DNA of 64,000 nucleotides, taken from positions 1,488,001 through 1,552,000 of the forward strand of contig NZ_JAGSYI010000001.1 in assembly GCF_025685625.1 (NCBI RefSeq), read 5' to 3'. Origin of the DNA: Acidicapsa acidisoli. Lineage in GTDB: Bacteria; Acidobacteriota; Terriglobia; Terriglobales; Acidobacteriaceae. Positions 48,301 through 57,426 of this stretch are shown here, piece after piece. A program made the translations under genes and the position numbers. The notes beneath the pieces are model-generated. The model worked only from the letters and a program-made list of their open reading frames with translations, was not told the origin of the DNA and made no database searches. Numbering within the stretch: position 1 is the stretch's first letter; the number at the start of each line of letters is the position of its first letter.

Positions 48301-48651
48301 CGCAGATGCCTTTCTGGCTTTGGTGCTTATCGGGAACTTGTCACGCGGGCTGCATTCTCATTGCCGGGCTCCGGTCAGGAATCACGGGAACCGCCAGACT
48401 GCGCCATCACAGGATTTTGAGATAGAGATCGGCTCAGGCCGGTTGGCTTCGCCCGCGATCAACCCGTCCGTAGCGAAAGCGCTTGGGACGTCGAACGGCA
48501 ATTGCGAGCCGGGTGGGGCATTTTCTGGCTGCGGCTTTAGGCGTATTGGAAAAGGAGGGGTTCATACGACGCAATCATTTTAAGCCATTCGGAATGGGAT
48601 TGGCCTGCAGGCTGCGCCCCAATCTTCAAGTAGAGGCGCAGCCTGCTGCAT
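48301..48651. other. 351-bp intergenic region with one strong hairpin
   Basis: Between the 5' end of acnA and the 3' end of the next minus-strand gene. Apart from the hairpin at 48607-48646 and the acnA leader, I see no gene or repeat. A plus-strand frame here is composed of poorly conserved residues and is rejected. Confidence 0.4.
48607..48646 (-). terminator. Twelve-bp perfect hairpin after a TonB-domain gene
   Basis: GCAGGCTGCGCC (48607-48618) and GGCGCAGCCTGC (48635-48646) are exact complements with a 16-base loop, lying 6 bases past the minus-strand stop at 48652. No T run follows, so termination may be factor-assisted. Confidence 0.6.
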
Positions 48652-49764
48652 TTACTTTGCGGCGGATGGCGGCGGTTCCGAGGCGATGCCGATTACCCCC
48701 TTAAATGGCTTGCCATCGTAGTTGTAGATCAGCGTGTCCGCGACGTCGATGGCTTCGCCGTCCAGCTTGAAGGGCTCGAATTTCCAGTTACCCACGCAGT
48801 CGCCTGCGGCTTCGGCGAGCTCCGGCGGTCCTTGGGCGCCACCGTTGGGTTTGACGCCGCCATCCTTCCGGATGACTACCGGGATATAGACGATGCCGTG
48901 TTCCTGTTTGACCGATGCGGCCATGGGATAGGCGCACTCCGTGATCTTGACCGGAACAAGCGGCACATCGCCGGCCAGATGCATATAGGGTCGCGCGGCC
49001 GCCTTTCCGTCGGGAGCGATCTGGCCCTGATCGCCTGTGGTGAGGGGCTCGAGCAGCGTGATTGCGAGATCGGCCGCGACTTTGCCGCCGTAGTTCACAT
49101 TTACCTTGGTTGCAACCTGGCGATTGCCCAGCGTCTTGAATTCGGTGTAGCTGATCAGCGTGGTCGGGGTGTTCACGTAGCGCAGAGTGGCATCCTTGAC
49201 GTCGAAACAGAGACGGGGAAAGAGCACGTTTGGGTCGATGATCCCAGCAGCGGCTGTGGGATTGGCGGCGGCGACGCAATTCAGAGTCTGGCCGGCGAAA
49301 GTTCCGGCTCTGCCGTCCAGTTCCATATCCGGCTTATAGTTCGCAGCTTGAAAGAGAGGGGCGGTCAGGGTTGTCGCGACGCGCTCGTCGAGTTGGGCCA
49401 GATTGAGCTTGCTGTCCTTGGTCTGGAATTGTTTTGCGCGCGTGACGCTCCATTCATTGTTGACCTGCTTCTTTTCGGAGTAGGTGCGGCGCCAGGTGTA
49501 GGGTCCGGTGGCCCACTCTTCCAGCGTGCCGGATTCGGTGAGATTACCCCGGTCGTAGAGGCTGTAATTGGCCTTGATATGCCACGCAGGCGCGTCTTCG
49601 GCGGTGAGGCCTGTGACGGCAAGCCCCTTGTTCAATGCATCCCGTGCGGTGGCTTGAGCATCGGCGGAGGGAATCACGCTAAAGAGAGTGCCGCTCAGTA
49701 GGACTGAAGTGCAAAATGCGAACCCGGATACGGACAGGGTTCTACCAATGTTGGGAAATTGCAT
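48652..49764 (-). CDS. Exported protein with TonB-like C-terminal domain
   Basis: A 370-residue protein with a signal peptide (SGFAFCTSVLLSGTLFSVIPSADA, cut about residue 36). The middle region has no recognised family (IKANYSLYDRGNLTESGTLEEWATGPYTWRRTY). The C-terminal 90 residues contain HGIVYIPVVIRKDGGVKPNGGAQGPPELAEAAGDCVGNWKFEPFKLDGEAIDVADTLIYNYDG, shaped like the TonB/TolA C-terminal fold, although the protein is secreted rather than anchored. A domain of this kind often binds outer-membrane partners. It lies downstream of the tonB-like gene on the same strand, 85 bp away. Confidence 0.65.
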   Translation of the reverse strand: MQFPNIGRTLSVSGFAFCTSVLLSGTLFSVIPSADAQATARDALNKGLAVTGLTAEDAPAWHIKANYSLYDRGNLTESGTLEEWATGPYTWRRTYSEKKQVNNEWSVTRAKQFQTKDSKLNLAQLDERVATTLTAPLFQAANYKPDMELDGRAGTFAGQTLNCVAAANPTAAAGIIDPNVLFPRLCFDVKDATLRYVNTPTTLISYTEFKTLGNRQVATKVNVNYGGKVAADLAITLLEPLTTGDQGQIAPDGKAAARPYMHLAGDVPLVPVKITECAYPMAASVKQEHGIVYIPVVIRKDGGVKPNGGAQGPPELAEAAGDCVGNWKFEPFKLDGEAIDVADTLIYNYDGKPFKGVIGIASEPPPSAAK

Positions 49765-49848
49765 GAATTGTGCCCCTTTTTGAACGGAGCAAGTCTACAA
49801 CATGCAAGCGGTCGCGTGTTGCGAGCCGAAACGCAGGAGTAAAGCGGT

Positions 49849-51045
49849 TTAGCGAATGTTGTACTGGAATCGGAAGCGCAACTGGAGGTAGGGGCCGTGG
49901 AACTCGCGCGGAAGTGGCGGGTAATCGGCGCCCACGATGCCTCCCCAGGCGGCGCGATCGAGCGCGACATCGCCGGAGCGGCCGGTGAGGATCATGCTGC
50001 CTGCCTGCACGCGGCCGTTGGGCAGGATGGTGAAGACGATTTCGCACTCGCCGCGCTTGAGAATCGGGGGATTTACTTCCTCCGGAATCAGCGGGTCCCA
50101 GGCGCGATAGGTCTCGCGGATAACCTTTTGCATATAAGGACCGAAGTCCACGCCCTGCGTATCAGAGAGGATCTCCGCGCCGCCAGCGGCTCCAGAGTGC
50201 TGTTGCAGGCCGGGTCCGGTCATGGCCCCGCCGCTCTGACCGCGGGAGTCCCGCATGGCCTGACGAAGCTGGTCGGCGGGATTCTGCGAGCCTAGCGAGA
50301 AATTCGGGCGCGCCGGAACGGGCGCAGGACGCGGCGTGTCCAAGGCAATCTGCGGATTGGGCACCGGTGGAGCGGTCGATGGCGGCGCGACAGCCTGCTG
50401 TTGCTGGGGCTGCGGCGTTTGAACGGGCGGCGGTGGCGGCGTGGCCTGCGCCTGCTGCTCGGGTGCAGGTGGGGCCGGTTTGGGCTTTGCCTGCTCAAGC
50501 GCCTTCAGGGCATCCAGCGTCTTTTTGTCCACCTGGGCCTGGTTAGGCTTGAGCGCAGGAGCCTTGGGCTTGGCTTTCTGAATCTGCTTCAGCGCGTCGG
50601 GCAATTCGTCCAGATAGGTAAGGTCCTTGCGGTCCTTGATTGCCTGAATCGGATCGATGAGCTGGGTTTGGTGAAAGATGTAGCGCGGAATCCAGGCGAG
50701 TCCGGAGAAGAAAAGAATATGGATGATGATGGAGATCCATATTCCCTCGCGAATGCGCTGCCAACGCCGCTCATCCTCGTACTGGGAGATCTTTTCCAGC
50801 AATTCGTGGGTGTCGTAGTCGATGTATCGGGAGCTTGAAAATCCAGCAGCGCCGGAGCGGTGATCGCTTCTCTGCCCATCGGTGCTTCCTTCGGCTTCCG
50901 CGTCGATCTCCTGAACGGCGGTTGAAGCCGATTCTGGCCGATCCGTATCGGTCGTCGGGACGGGCGAGTTGGTGGGCGTTTCGCTGGCTGGCATCAGGTA
51001 ATCAATTGGCGGCGAAGCTTGCGCGCCTGCCGGATTCTTGTCCAC
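49849..51045 (-). CDS. TonB/TolA-type energy-transducer protein
   Basis: A 398-residue inner-membrane protein. It has a long cytosolic, acidic N-terminus (1-100), one membrane span (WISIIIHILFFSGLAWIPRYIF, about 103-124), a Lys/Pro/Gln-rich periplasmic spacer (KPKAPALKPNQAQ ... PPPPPVQTPQPQQQQA) and a C-terminal TonB-type domain (VIRETYRAWDPLIPEEVNPPILKRGECEIVFTILPNGRVQAGSMILTGRSGDVALDRAAWGGI). This matches proteins that pass ion-gradient energy from an ExbBD-like motor to the outer membrane. The long N-terminus before the span is unusual for classic TonB. The start is GTG. No exbB/exbD is in the window. Confidence 0.82.
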   Translation of the reverse strand: MDKNPAGAQASPPIDYLMPASETPTNSPVPTTDTDRPESASTAVQEIDAEAEGSTDGQRSDHRSGAAGFSSSRYIDYDTHELLEKISQYEDERRWQRIREGIWISIIIHILFFSGLAWIPRYIFHQTQLIDPIQAIKDRKDLTYLDELPDALKQIQKAKPKAPALKPNQAQVDKKTLDALKALEQAKPKPAPPAPEQQAQATPPPPPVQTPQPQQQQAVAPPSTAPPVPNPQIALDTPRPAPVPARPNFSLGSQNPADQLRQAMRDSRGQSGGAMTGPGLQQHSGAAGGAEILSDTQGVDFGPYMQKVIRETYRAWDPLIPEEVNPPILKRGECEIVFTILPNGRVQAGSMILTGRSGDVALDRAAWGGIVGADYPPLPREFHGPYLQLRFRFQYNIR

Positions 51046-51345
51046 AACTCGACTATGGGGCTCGATTCTGGACTTCCCCTATTCTCTCATTCTCTTAGAT
51101 AGACGGCCAGAGCGCGGACAAAGTCCGCAATGTTGCCTAAGAAACAAAAATCCGGGCCGGACGGCTTAAAATGAGTTCTGCTGAAAACGGAAACAACACC
51201 TTACCCTGGCGCTTCGATTAGACGAAGCCTGTCGGATGACGTAATCGCAGGAATGCTCGATGATATTGCCGCTCCGAGAGATCCGCCGTCCTGGAATTTC
51301 GCAAAGTTGGAACAAACCGGAAGCCAACCACCGAAAGAAACCTGA
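51046..51345. other. 300-bp intergenic region
   Basis: Between the divergent tonB-like and DedA-like genes. It contains a short hairpin GCGGAC-AAA-GTCCGC (51114-51128) and AT-rich stretches around 51140-51200 that may be promoter sequence. No gene is supported. Confidence 0.35.
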
Positions 51346-51975
51346 TTGAAGTCACTCTTTGCAAAACTGATGGCGCGCTGGAATTATCTGGTGCTTCCGG
51401 CGCTGGCCAAGCTGGGCTTCTGGGGCGTCGGCCTGGTGGCGCTGATCGATTCCTCCACGCTGCCGGTGCCGATGGACCTGATTCTCGCCGGGTATGTGTG
51501 GTCGGATAAGGGGCATTTCTGGATTTACTGCCTGATGGGCGCGGCAGGCTCCGCAGTCGGCGGACTGCTGCCCTACGGGCTCGGCCGCGCCGGGGGAGAG
51601 CTTTTTCTGCTGAAACGGGTGAACCGCGAGCGCTTCGAGCAGATGAGAACCCGCTTTGAGCGGCAGGAGTTCCTGGCCGTGCTCGTTCCCAGCATGCTTC
51701 CGCCTCCAACCCCATGGAAGGCGTTTGTCTTTGCTGCCGGGGTCTTCGAGATGCGAGTGCTGCCATTCATGCTGGCCGTTTTCGCAGGGCGGCTGGTGCG
51801 CTGGCTGATCCTGTCGCTGCTGGTGCTCAAACTGGGCCCGAGCGCGGTTTCGGTGATGAGCGATCTCGTCAAGGATCACCTGGCGATCTTTCTGAGCGCG
51901 CTGGTGGTCGTGTTTGTGGCAATCGGAATATGGGCCATCCGAAAACGGCGGAAAAACGGCGAAAAAGAAGCTTAA
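51346..51975 (+). CDS. DedA/VTT-family membrane protein
   Basis: A 209-residue membrane protein with the SNARE-associated/VTT fold. Family motifs are VALIDSSTLPVPMDLILAGYVW, GAAGSAVGGLLPYGLGRAGGELFL (the G-x3-G-x3-PY-x-GR segment) and MLPPPTPWKAFVFAAGVFEM, followed by helices (FAGRLVRWLILSLLVLKL, LAIFLSALVVVFVAIGIWAI) and a basic C-terminal tail. DedA proteins take part in lipid scrambling and membrane homeostasis. TTG at 51346 is the first in-frame start; ATG at 51370 is possible. Its stop overlaps the stop of convergent moeA by 4 bases. Confidence 0.85.
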   Translation: MKSLFAKLMARWNYLVLPALAKLGFWGVGLVALIDSSTLPVPMDLILAGYVWSDKGHFWIYCLMGAAGSAVGGLLPYGLGRAGGELFLLKRVNRERFEQMRTRFERQEFLAVLVPSMLPPPTPWKAFVFAAGVFEMRVLPFMLAVFAGRLVRWLILSLLVLKLGPSAVSVMSDLVKDHLAIFLSALVVVFVAIGIWAIRKRRKNGEKEA

Positions 51976-53261
51976 GTCAGCAGAATCTGTACGGTGCTGC
52001 CTTCCTGGATCTCCGTGGCTTCCGGAGGGACGACCAGGAAGCAATTGGACCGGGCGAAGGTCGCAATGTCTCCCGAGCCATGCCAGGGCAGGATTCGAAC
52101 CGCCGGAGCCAGCCCGAAGTCACACAAGGCGGGCAGGAATCGCGTGAGGCCGGGCTTGCCTCGCCATTCACCCCTAAGTTGCGCCAGGGCAAAGCGCGGC
52201 AGGGGCGCAGAGTCGTCTCCCAGCGCCGCCAGCAGAGGCGCGGCGAAGATGTGGAAGGTTACAGCGCTGGAGAGCGGGTTGCCGGGAAGCGCAAAAAAAG
52301 GCAGCGGCAACTGGCCCATGCGTGGCAGTTGCCCGAAGACGACAGGCTTGCCGGGCTGAATCGCTACGCCGCCGAGGAAGAATCGGGCTCCGGCGCGGGT
52401 GAGAGCGTCTTCCACCAGATCGAAGCGCCCGGCGGAGATTCCTCCGGTAATCAGAAGTAGATCCGCAGAGATCGCATGGCTGATGGCAGCGTCCAGCGGA
52501 GCATCCTGGTCTGGAACTGAAGGAAGAATGACCGGTTCTCCGCCCGCTGCGCCGACCAGTGCAGCCAGCATCGATGAATTGGAGTTGCGAATCTGGCTGG
52601 GTCCGGGAACGCCCTCCACCGGAACCAGCTCGTCTCCTGTGGACAAGATGGCGACTCTGGGCCGGGGCGCAACCGTCAGCTCGCTATAGCCGCACTGGGC
52701 AGCAAGAGCAATCTGGGCTGGACCAAGGCGAATACCGGGCGGTACGAGCAGGTCACCGGCGCGAGCTTCGGCGCCGCGCGCCACGATATTTTCTCCGTGG
52801 GCGATGGTGCGCGGCGCGGCGAGCCGGATGAAATTCGACGATCTCTCGTGGTGCTCGACCATGAAGACCGCGTCGGCTCCGTCCGGAACTGGAGCGCCGG
52901 TCATGATCTCCCAGACTTCGCCGGTTCCGAGCGCGCCAGCCGGGGCCTCGCCCGCGCGAATGTGGCCGGAGAGAAACAGATATTGGTTCGTGTTGGCCTC
53001 AGCTGAGCGGCAGGCGAATCCATCGCGCGTAGAGCGCGGAAACGGCGGCTGGTCACGGTCAGCGTGGAGTCCTACGGCCAGAACCCGGCCCGACGCGGAC
53101 AGGAGCGGTACCGATTCAACTGGTTTGGAGTGATGGCTGGCCGGATTTGCGGTCTTCGCAGTTTCTGGAGCAAGTTGAATCTCGCCCTGCTCGGCGAGCG
53201 CCAGAATGAAGCGATGTACCTGTTCGGCGGCCTCGGAGTAGCTCAGCAACGGTGACTCCAT
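51972..53261 (-). CDS. moeA: Molybdopterin molybdenumtransferase MoeA
   Basis: A 429-residue enzyme that inserts molybdate into adenylated molybdopterin. It shows an N-terminal SYSEAAEQVHRFILAL, FPRSTRDGFACRSAE, GHIRAGEAPAGALGTGEVWEIMTGAPVPDGADAV, VAILSTGDELVPVEGVPGPSQIRNSNSSML and, further on, LLITGGISAGRFDLVEDAL and LPGNPLSSAVTFHIFAAPLL. A His/Thr-rich insert (AKTANPASHHSKPVESVPLL) lies in the first 60 residues. The ATG at 53261 matches the family start; the frame opens 8 codons earlier. With the MoeB-rhodanese gene it suggests active Moco synthesis. Confidence 0.95.
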   Translation of the reverse strand: MESPLLSYSEAAEQVHRFILALAEQGEIQLAPETAKTANPASHHSKPVESVPLLSASGRVLAVGLHADRDQPPFPRSTRDGFACRSAEANTNQYLFLSGHIRAGEAPAGALGTGEVWEIMTGAPVPDGADAVFMVEHHERSSNFIRLAAPRTIAHGENIVARGAEARAGDLLVPPGIRLGPAQIALAAQCGYSELTVAPRPRVAILSTGDELVPVEGVPGPSQIRNSNSSMLAALVGAAGGEPVILPSVPDQDAPLDAAISHAISADLLLITGGISAGRFDLVEDALTRAGARFFLGGVAIQPGKPVVFGQLPRMGQLPLPFFALPGNPLSSAVTFHIFAAPLLAALGDDSAPLPRFALAQLRGEWRGKPGLTRFLPALCDFGLAPAVRILPWHGSGDIATFARSNCFLVVPPEATEIQEGSTVQILLT

Positions 53262-53289
53262 AGCTTCGATTGTATCGGCACGCAAAAGA

Positions 53290-53343
53290 GGCTGCCTCGG
53301 AATTGAAGCCTGCTTTGTAAGCGGATTTCAACTCCGGGCAGCC
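53290..53343 (-). terminator. Imperfect hairpin downstream of the TPR gene
   Basis: GGCTGCCTCGGAATTG (53290 onwards) pairs with CAACTCCGGGCAGCC (ending 53343) with one bulge and one mismatch. On the minus strand it follows the TPR gene stop and is followed by CTCTTTTGCG, so it is a plausible terminator. Confidence 0.6.
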
Positions 53344-53366
53344 CCGGTTCCTGTGCCGAGGAAAAA

Positions 53367-54473
53367 TTACTTCTTTGCCTTGTACTTGGTTTCGATCGTG
53401 GCCTGGCTCTGTGCGAGGATTCCTTTCACATCGTTGGCAAACTGCCCGTCCGGCGCCAGGTCGAGGTACTTCTGATAGGCATCCGCGCAGCCTGGAGGAA
53501 GCACGATTTTCTTGGTCTTGTCGTCGACCGTGGCCTTGCTGATCAGCGCCTGCCCCTTGAGGTAGTAGGGCAGAGGATTCTTGGGATCCGCGGTAATTGC
53601 TTTGTCCGCCGCCGAGCCCTGAGCGTCCATGTTGCCAACCTGAGAGAAGATCACGGCTTCGTTGGAGTAATAAAAGGCCGTCTTGGTCGGGTTGGTCTTG
53701 GCGGCGAGGTCGTATTCGGTGGCGGCATCGGCGGGCTTGTTGTTGCGGGCGTCCACTTCGCCAATGCCCGCATGGGCGCCTGCGATCAGATCGGGGCTGG
53801 GCTTCTTCGACGCGCTGGAGAGGTCAATCGCTTTCTTGAAGGCGTTCGAAGCGTCATCCCACTTCTTGAGGCCGGTTTCGGCCATGCCGAGTTCGTACCA
53901 CAGCAGTTCGCCATCTGGCTTGAGGCCGGTGTCCTTCAGCATCAGGGTTTCGGCCACGTCGTATTTCTTGTCATGGTTGGCCGCGCGGGCGTCGCTTAGG
54001 TCTGCGTTGAGGGTCTTGATCACCGCGTTGGACTTCATCACCTCGGCGTTCTTCTTCTTGAACTCCTCAACCTGCTTCTTCTGGTCCGGCGTCATTTTGT
54101 CGATATACGCCTGGCGCGACATATCGTCGTCCTGGTGCAGATCCTCGCCCGCTGTAATTTTGACGTTCTCGATCATATCGACGAATTTGCCTTCCGGCGT
54201 GTCGGGCAGGCGAAGAATCATGGAATAATTCCCAGGCGCGATTCCATCTCCCGTGAAATCACCGCTCGCAGAGACCGGGAAAGAATACTTCGAGGTGTGG
54301 CCGCCGTCCGTGGACAGGCTGATTGTTCCGGCGCCCTTCGGCACGCCAGTGGGATCGGTGACGTGACCATGGATCTTGCCGGGGGCCTCCTGGGCCATCC
54401 CCACGGTAGAGCCCGCGAGCGCGATGGAGAGGACAGCGGCTCCGGCAATCGGAAGTAGAGTTCTGAGCTTCAT
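53367..54473 (-). CDS. Exported TPR protein with a carboxypeptidase-regulatory-like domain
   Basis: A 368-residue protein with a signal peptide (LLPIAGAAVLSIALAGSTVGMAQ). Residues 30-110 form a CarboxypepD_reg-like beta domain (GKIHGHVTDPTGVPKGAGTISLSTDGG ... GNYSMILRLPDTPEGKFVDMIENVKI). The rest is TPR-type helices (YDVAETLMLKDTGLKPDGELLWYELGMAETGLKKWDDASNAFKKAIDL; PADAATEYDLAAKTNPTKTAFYYSNEAVIFSQVGN; CADAYQKYLDLAPDGQFANDVKGIL). AAGGAG lies eight bases before the ATG; the upstream frame is spurious. Such proteins are frequent in acidobacterial genomes; the partner is unknown. Confidence 0.75.
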   Translation of the reverse strand: MKLRTLLPIAGAAVLSIALAGSTVGMAQEAPGKIHGHVTDPTGVPKGAGTISLSTDGGHTSKYSFPVSASGDFTGDGIAPGNYSMILRLPDTPEGKFVDMIENVKITAGEDLHQDDDMSRQAYIDKMTPDQKKQVEEFKKKNAEVMKSNAVIKTLNADLSDARAANHDKKYDVAETLMLKDTGLKPDGELLWYELGMAETGLKKWDDASNAFKKAIDLSSASKKPSPDLIAGAHAGIGEVDARNNKPADAATEYDLAAKTNPTKTAFYYSNEAVIFSQVGNMDAQGSAADKAITADPKNPLPYYLKGQALISKATVDDKTKKIVLPPGCADAYQKYLDLAPDGQFANDVKGILAQSQATIETKYKAKK

Positions 54474-54663
54474 ATTTCTTCTCCTTATAGATCGAGAGGG
54501 TGAGGGTGCATGGCAGTGGCCCAAGAAATCAGTCTTCGCGCCGTTCGAATTCAGGAAATCGAAATTTAACGGATCGGCTCCCTTGTGCATGGACAATCTT
54601 ATCGTTCGGGTCAACTCGATCACGCGGTCAAACAACGGGGCAAACACGCGATCAAGTCGATGA

Positions 54664-55398
54664 TCAGGCAGGCGGCGCATAGACGATTGGATCCTTGACT
54701 CCGGCAGATTCAAATGCACGCAGGCGCAGGACACAACTTTCGCAGGTACCGCAGGCTTCCTGCTCTTCCCTGTAGCAGGACCACGTTAAATCCAAAGGCG
54801 CATTGCATTCAAGGCCAAGTCGCACAATCTGGGCTTTGCTGAGAGCGATCAGCGGCGTGACGATCTCGATTTTGCCATCGCGCGTGCCGGTGCGCACAAG
54901 TTGTTGGAAAGCTTCATAGTAAGCCGGACGGCAATCGGGGTAGCCGGAGCTATCCTGTTCCACGGCGCCGATATAGACGCGCGTGGCGCCGAGAACCTCG
55001 GCCCAACTGACGGCGGCCGAGAGAAAATGCGCGTTACGGAAGGGGACGTATGTGACCGGGATGGCTTCACCGGAGGCATTGGCCGAGGCTGGCGTGTGGC
55101 CAAACTCCGGCGCTGCATCGGGCACCGAAATCTTTGCATCGGTCAGCGCAGAACCGCCGATGTGCCGGAAGATGTCAATGCGCAGATGCAGGAAGTCTCG
55201 GAAGCCGAGCTGCAATGCGACCCCGCGAGCGGCTGCGAGTTCGCGGGACTCGGTGCGCTGGCCGTAGCTGAAATGAATTGCGAATGCCTCGGTGTCGCGC
55301 GCAGCGAGCGCCGCGGTGACACAGCTATCCATGCCGCCGGAGAGGCAGACTACGGAGCGAATGCGGCTGGGATGAGTATTTGTAGGTGTGCTGCTCAC
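54664..55398 (-). CDS. queC: 7-cyano-7-deazaguanine synthase QueC
   Basis: A 244-residue enzyme making preQ0 for queuosine synthesis from carboxydeazaguanine, ammonia and ATP. It has the PP-loop VVCLSGGMDSCVTAALA, FSYGQRTESRELAAAR, VTYVPFRNAHFLSAAVSWAEVLGATRVYIGAVEQDSSGYPDCRPAYYEAF and a zinc site TWSCYREEQEACGTCESCVLRLRAFESAG. The start is GTG. It is divergent from the GNAT gene. No other que genes are in the window, so intermediates must come from elsewhere. Confidence 0.95.
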   Translation of the reverse strand: MSSTPTNTHPSRIRSVVCLSGGMDSCVTAALAARDTEAFAIHFSYGQRTESRELAAARGVALQLGFRDFLHLRIDIFRHIGGSALTDAKISVPDAAPEFGHTPASANASGEAIPVTYVPFRNAHFLSAAVSWAEVLGATRVYIGAVEQDSSGYPDCRPAYYEAFQQLVRTGTRDGKIEIVTPLIALSKAQIVRLGLECNAPLDLTWSCYREEQEACGTCESCVLRLRAFESAGVKDPIVYAPPA

Positions 55399-55496
55399 GG
55401 CTCTGATCCTGATTTCTGATCCTGCTTACATGGTATCGCTTTGGGGCAGGCGCAGGTGCGATCCGGGACACGGCGGTCTCACCCTACAATAAAACT

Positions 55497-56003
55497 ATGT
55501 CGACGACGATTCGCAAAGCGGTTCCCTCTGATGTGCCGCTCATTCTGGAGTTTATTCGCGCGCTGGCTGTGTATGAGCGCGAGCCGGACGCTGTGACAGC
55601 CACCGAGGCTGATCTGCTTCGCGACGGCTTTGGTCCCGAGCCTTACTACCATTGCCTGATTGCCGAGCAGGATGGCAAACCGGCGGGATTCGCTTTCTAT
55701 TTCTTCAATTACTCCACGTGGACCGGCCGTCCCGGTCTGTATCTGGAAGATCTCTTCGTCAACCCCGAATTTCGTGGCTTTGGCATCGGCAAGGCGCTGC
55801 TGGCGCGGGTCGCTGCAATCGCTGTTGAAAAAGGCTGCCCGCGCCTGCAATGGGAGGTGCTGGACTGGAACACTCCGGCGGTGGATTTCTATGCAGCGCT
55901 GGGAGCCAGCTTCCTTGACGAGTGGCGCAACGTTCGCATGACCGGAGAAGCGCTGGAGCGGCTTGCGGCACTGGATTCAACCCGAGTAGAGGCAAACGTT
56001 TGA
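55497..56003 (+). CDS. GNAT-family N-acetyltransferase
   Basis: A 168-residue acetyltransferase resembling the SSAT/diamine-acetyltransferase branch. It has STTIRKAVPSDVPLILEFIRALAVYERE, the substrate-side FYFFNYSTWTGRPGLYLEDLFVNPEFRGFGIGKALL (acetyl-CoA loop G-F-G-I-G-K) and CPRLQWEVLDWNTPAVDFYAALGA. The true substrate is not readable. It overlaps trmFO by TTGA, so the two genes are coupled. Confidence 0.85.
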   Translation: MSTTIRKAVPSDVPLILEFIRALAVYEREPDAVTATEADLLRDGFGPEPYYHCLIAEQDGKPAGFAFYFFNYSTWTGRPGLYLEDLFVNPEFRGFGIGKALLARVAAIAVEKGCPRLQWEVLDWNTPAVDFYAALGASFLDEWRNVRMTGEALERLAALDSTRVEANV

Positions 56004-57403
56004 GTAACTCACGAAAGATTCGGGTCATCGGCGGCGGTCTCGCCGGTCCTGAAGCCGCGCTCACTGCCGCCAGCCTCGGCTGCGAGGTCGAGCTCTACGA
56101 GATGCGGCGCGAGGTAGACGGCAAGCCCGTACTGACTCCGGCGCACCAGACTACCGACTTTGGCGAGTTGGTCTGCTCCAATTCGCTCAAGAGCGAGTCG
56201 CCGAATACGGCTCCGTGGCTGCTCAAGCAGGAGATGCGGCGCGCGGGTTCGCGGCTGATCGCGCTGGCGGACGAAACGGCTGTTCCGGCTGGCCACGCGC
56301 TGGCCGTTGATCGCGTCGAGTTTTCGCGGCGCATTGCCGAAGCTATCGCCGCTGAACCGCGCATTACCGTAATCCGCGACGAGGTGAAAACGCTTGATTT
56401 TGGAGATGACGCGCTCACTATCGTCGCGTCTGGTCCGCTGACTTCAGATGCGCTGAGCACAGAAATAGCGAAGCTGACCGGCGCGGAGCACCTGGCCTTT
56501 TACGACTCCATCTCGCCCATCGTGGACGCTGAGACCATCGACATGGATCGCGTCTATTTTGCCGCGCGCTGGGACAAGGGCACGGCGGACTACATTAACT
56601 GTCCGATGACTCGCGAAGAATATGAGGTCTTTCTCAACGCCCTGGTGACCGCCGAAGCTGCCGAATCGAAAGAATGGGAGAAAGCGGACTACTTCGAGGG
56701 TTGCCTGCCCATAGAGATTTTGGCGAAGCGCGGTCCGGACACGCTCCGCTTTGGTCCGATGAAACCGGTCGGCCTGCGCGATCCGCGAACGGGCAAAACT
56801 CCCTGGGCCGTGGTGCAGTTGCGCAAGGAAAACCTCCGCGCCGATAGCTACAACCTCGTCGGCTTTCAAAACCACCTCAAGTACGGCGAACAAGCCAAGG
56901 TTCTGCGGCTGATTCCTGGCCTCGAAGATGCCAAATTTCTCCGCTATGGGCAGATTCATCGCAACACTTATATCTGCTCGCCCCGAGTGCTGGACGAGCG
57001 GCTACGCATGAAGGAGCGTTCCGACTTGTTTTTCGCCGGGCAGATTTCCGGCGTCGAGGGATACACGGAATCGATTGCATCCGGTTTGCTGGCGGGCCTT
57101 TACGCAGCCACCGTAGCGCATGGCGAGGAACCAGTGCCTGCGCCACGCCAAACCGCGCTGGGCTCGCTGGTCAACTACATCACGCAGGCCGACCCGAAGC
57201 ACTTCCAGCCGGCCAACATCACATTCGATCTGCTCGTTCCGCTGGAGGAAGAAACCCGGCGCAAGGTGCGCGACAAGAAGGAACGGCATAGGATGGTCTG
57301 TGACCGCGCGCTGGCAGCTTTTGACGATTGGTGGGCGACGCAAAATCGAAATCCAAATAAGGACAGCTTCGACTGGAGAAATTCTGTGCGCGCCGGTGTC
57401 TAA
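56000..57403 (+). CDS. trmFO: Folate/FAD-dependent tRNA (uracil-54-C5)-methyltransferase TrmFO
   Basis: A 467-residue flavoprotein that makes m5U54 in tRNA using methylenetetrahydrofolate. It begins KIRVIGGGLAGPEAALTAASLG (FAD-binding), then YEMRREVDGKPVLTPAHQTTDFGELVCSNSLKS, FYDSISPIVDAETIDMDRVYFAARWDKGTADYINCPMTREEYE, FEGCLPIEILAKRGPDTLRFGPMKPVGL and the C-terminal FFAGQISGVEGYTESIASGLLAGLYAA. The TTG at 56000 with GTAGAGG upstream is the likely start; the frame before it belongs to the GNAT gene in another phase. The next gene follows after 23 bp. Confidence 0.95.
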   Translation: MSNSRKIRVIGGGLAGPEAALTAASLGCEVELYEMRREVDGKPVLTPAHQTTDFGELVCSNSLKSESPNTAPWLLKQEMRRAGSRLIALADETAVPAGHALAVDRVEFSRRIAEAIAAEPRITVIRDEVKTLDFGDDALTIVASGPLTSDALSTEIAKLTGAEHLAFYDSISPIVDAETIDMDRVYFAARWDKGTADYINCPMTREEYEVFLNALVTAEAAESKEWEKADYFEGCLPIEILAKRGPDTLRFGPMKPVGLRDPRTGKTPWAVVQLRKENLRADSYNLVGFQNHLKYGEQAKVLRLIPGLEDAKFLRYGQIHRNTYICSPRVLDERLRMKERSDLFFAGQISGVEGYTESIASGLLAGLYAATVAHGEEPVPAPRQTALGSLVNYITQADPKHFQPANITFDLLVPLEEETRRKVRDKKERHRMVCDRALAAFDDWWATQNRNPNKDSFDWRNSVRAGV

Positions 57404-57426
57404 AGGCCTAAGGGGGCAACTTGCCG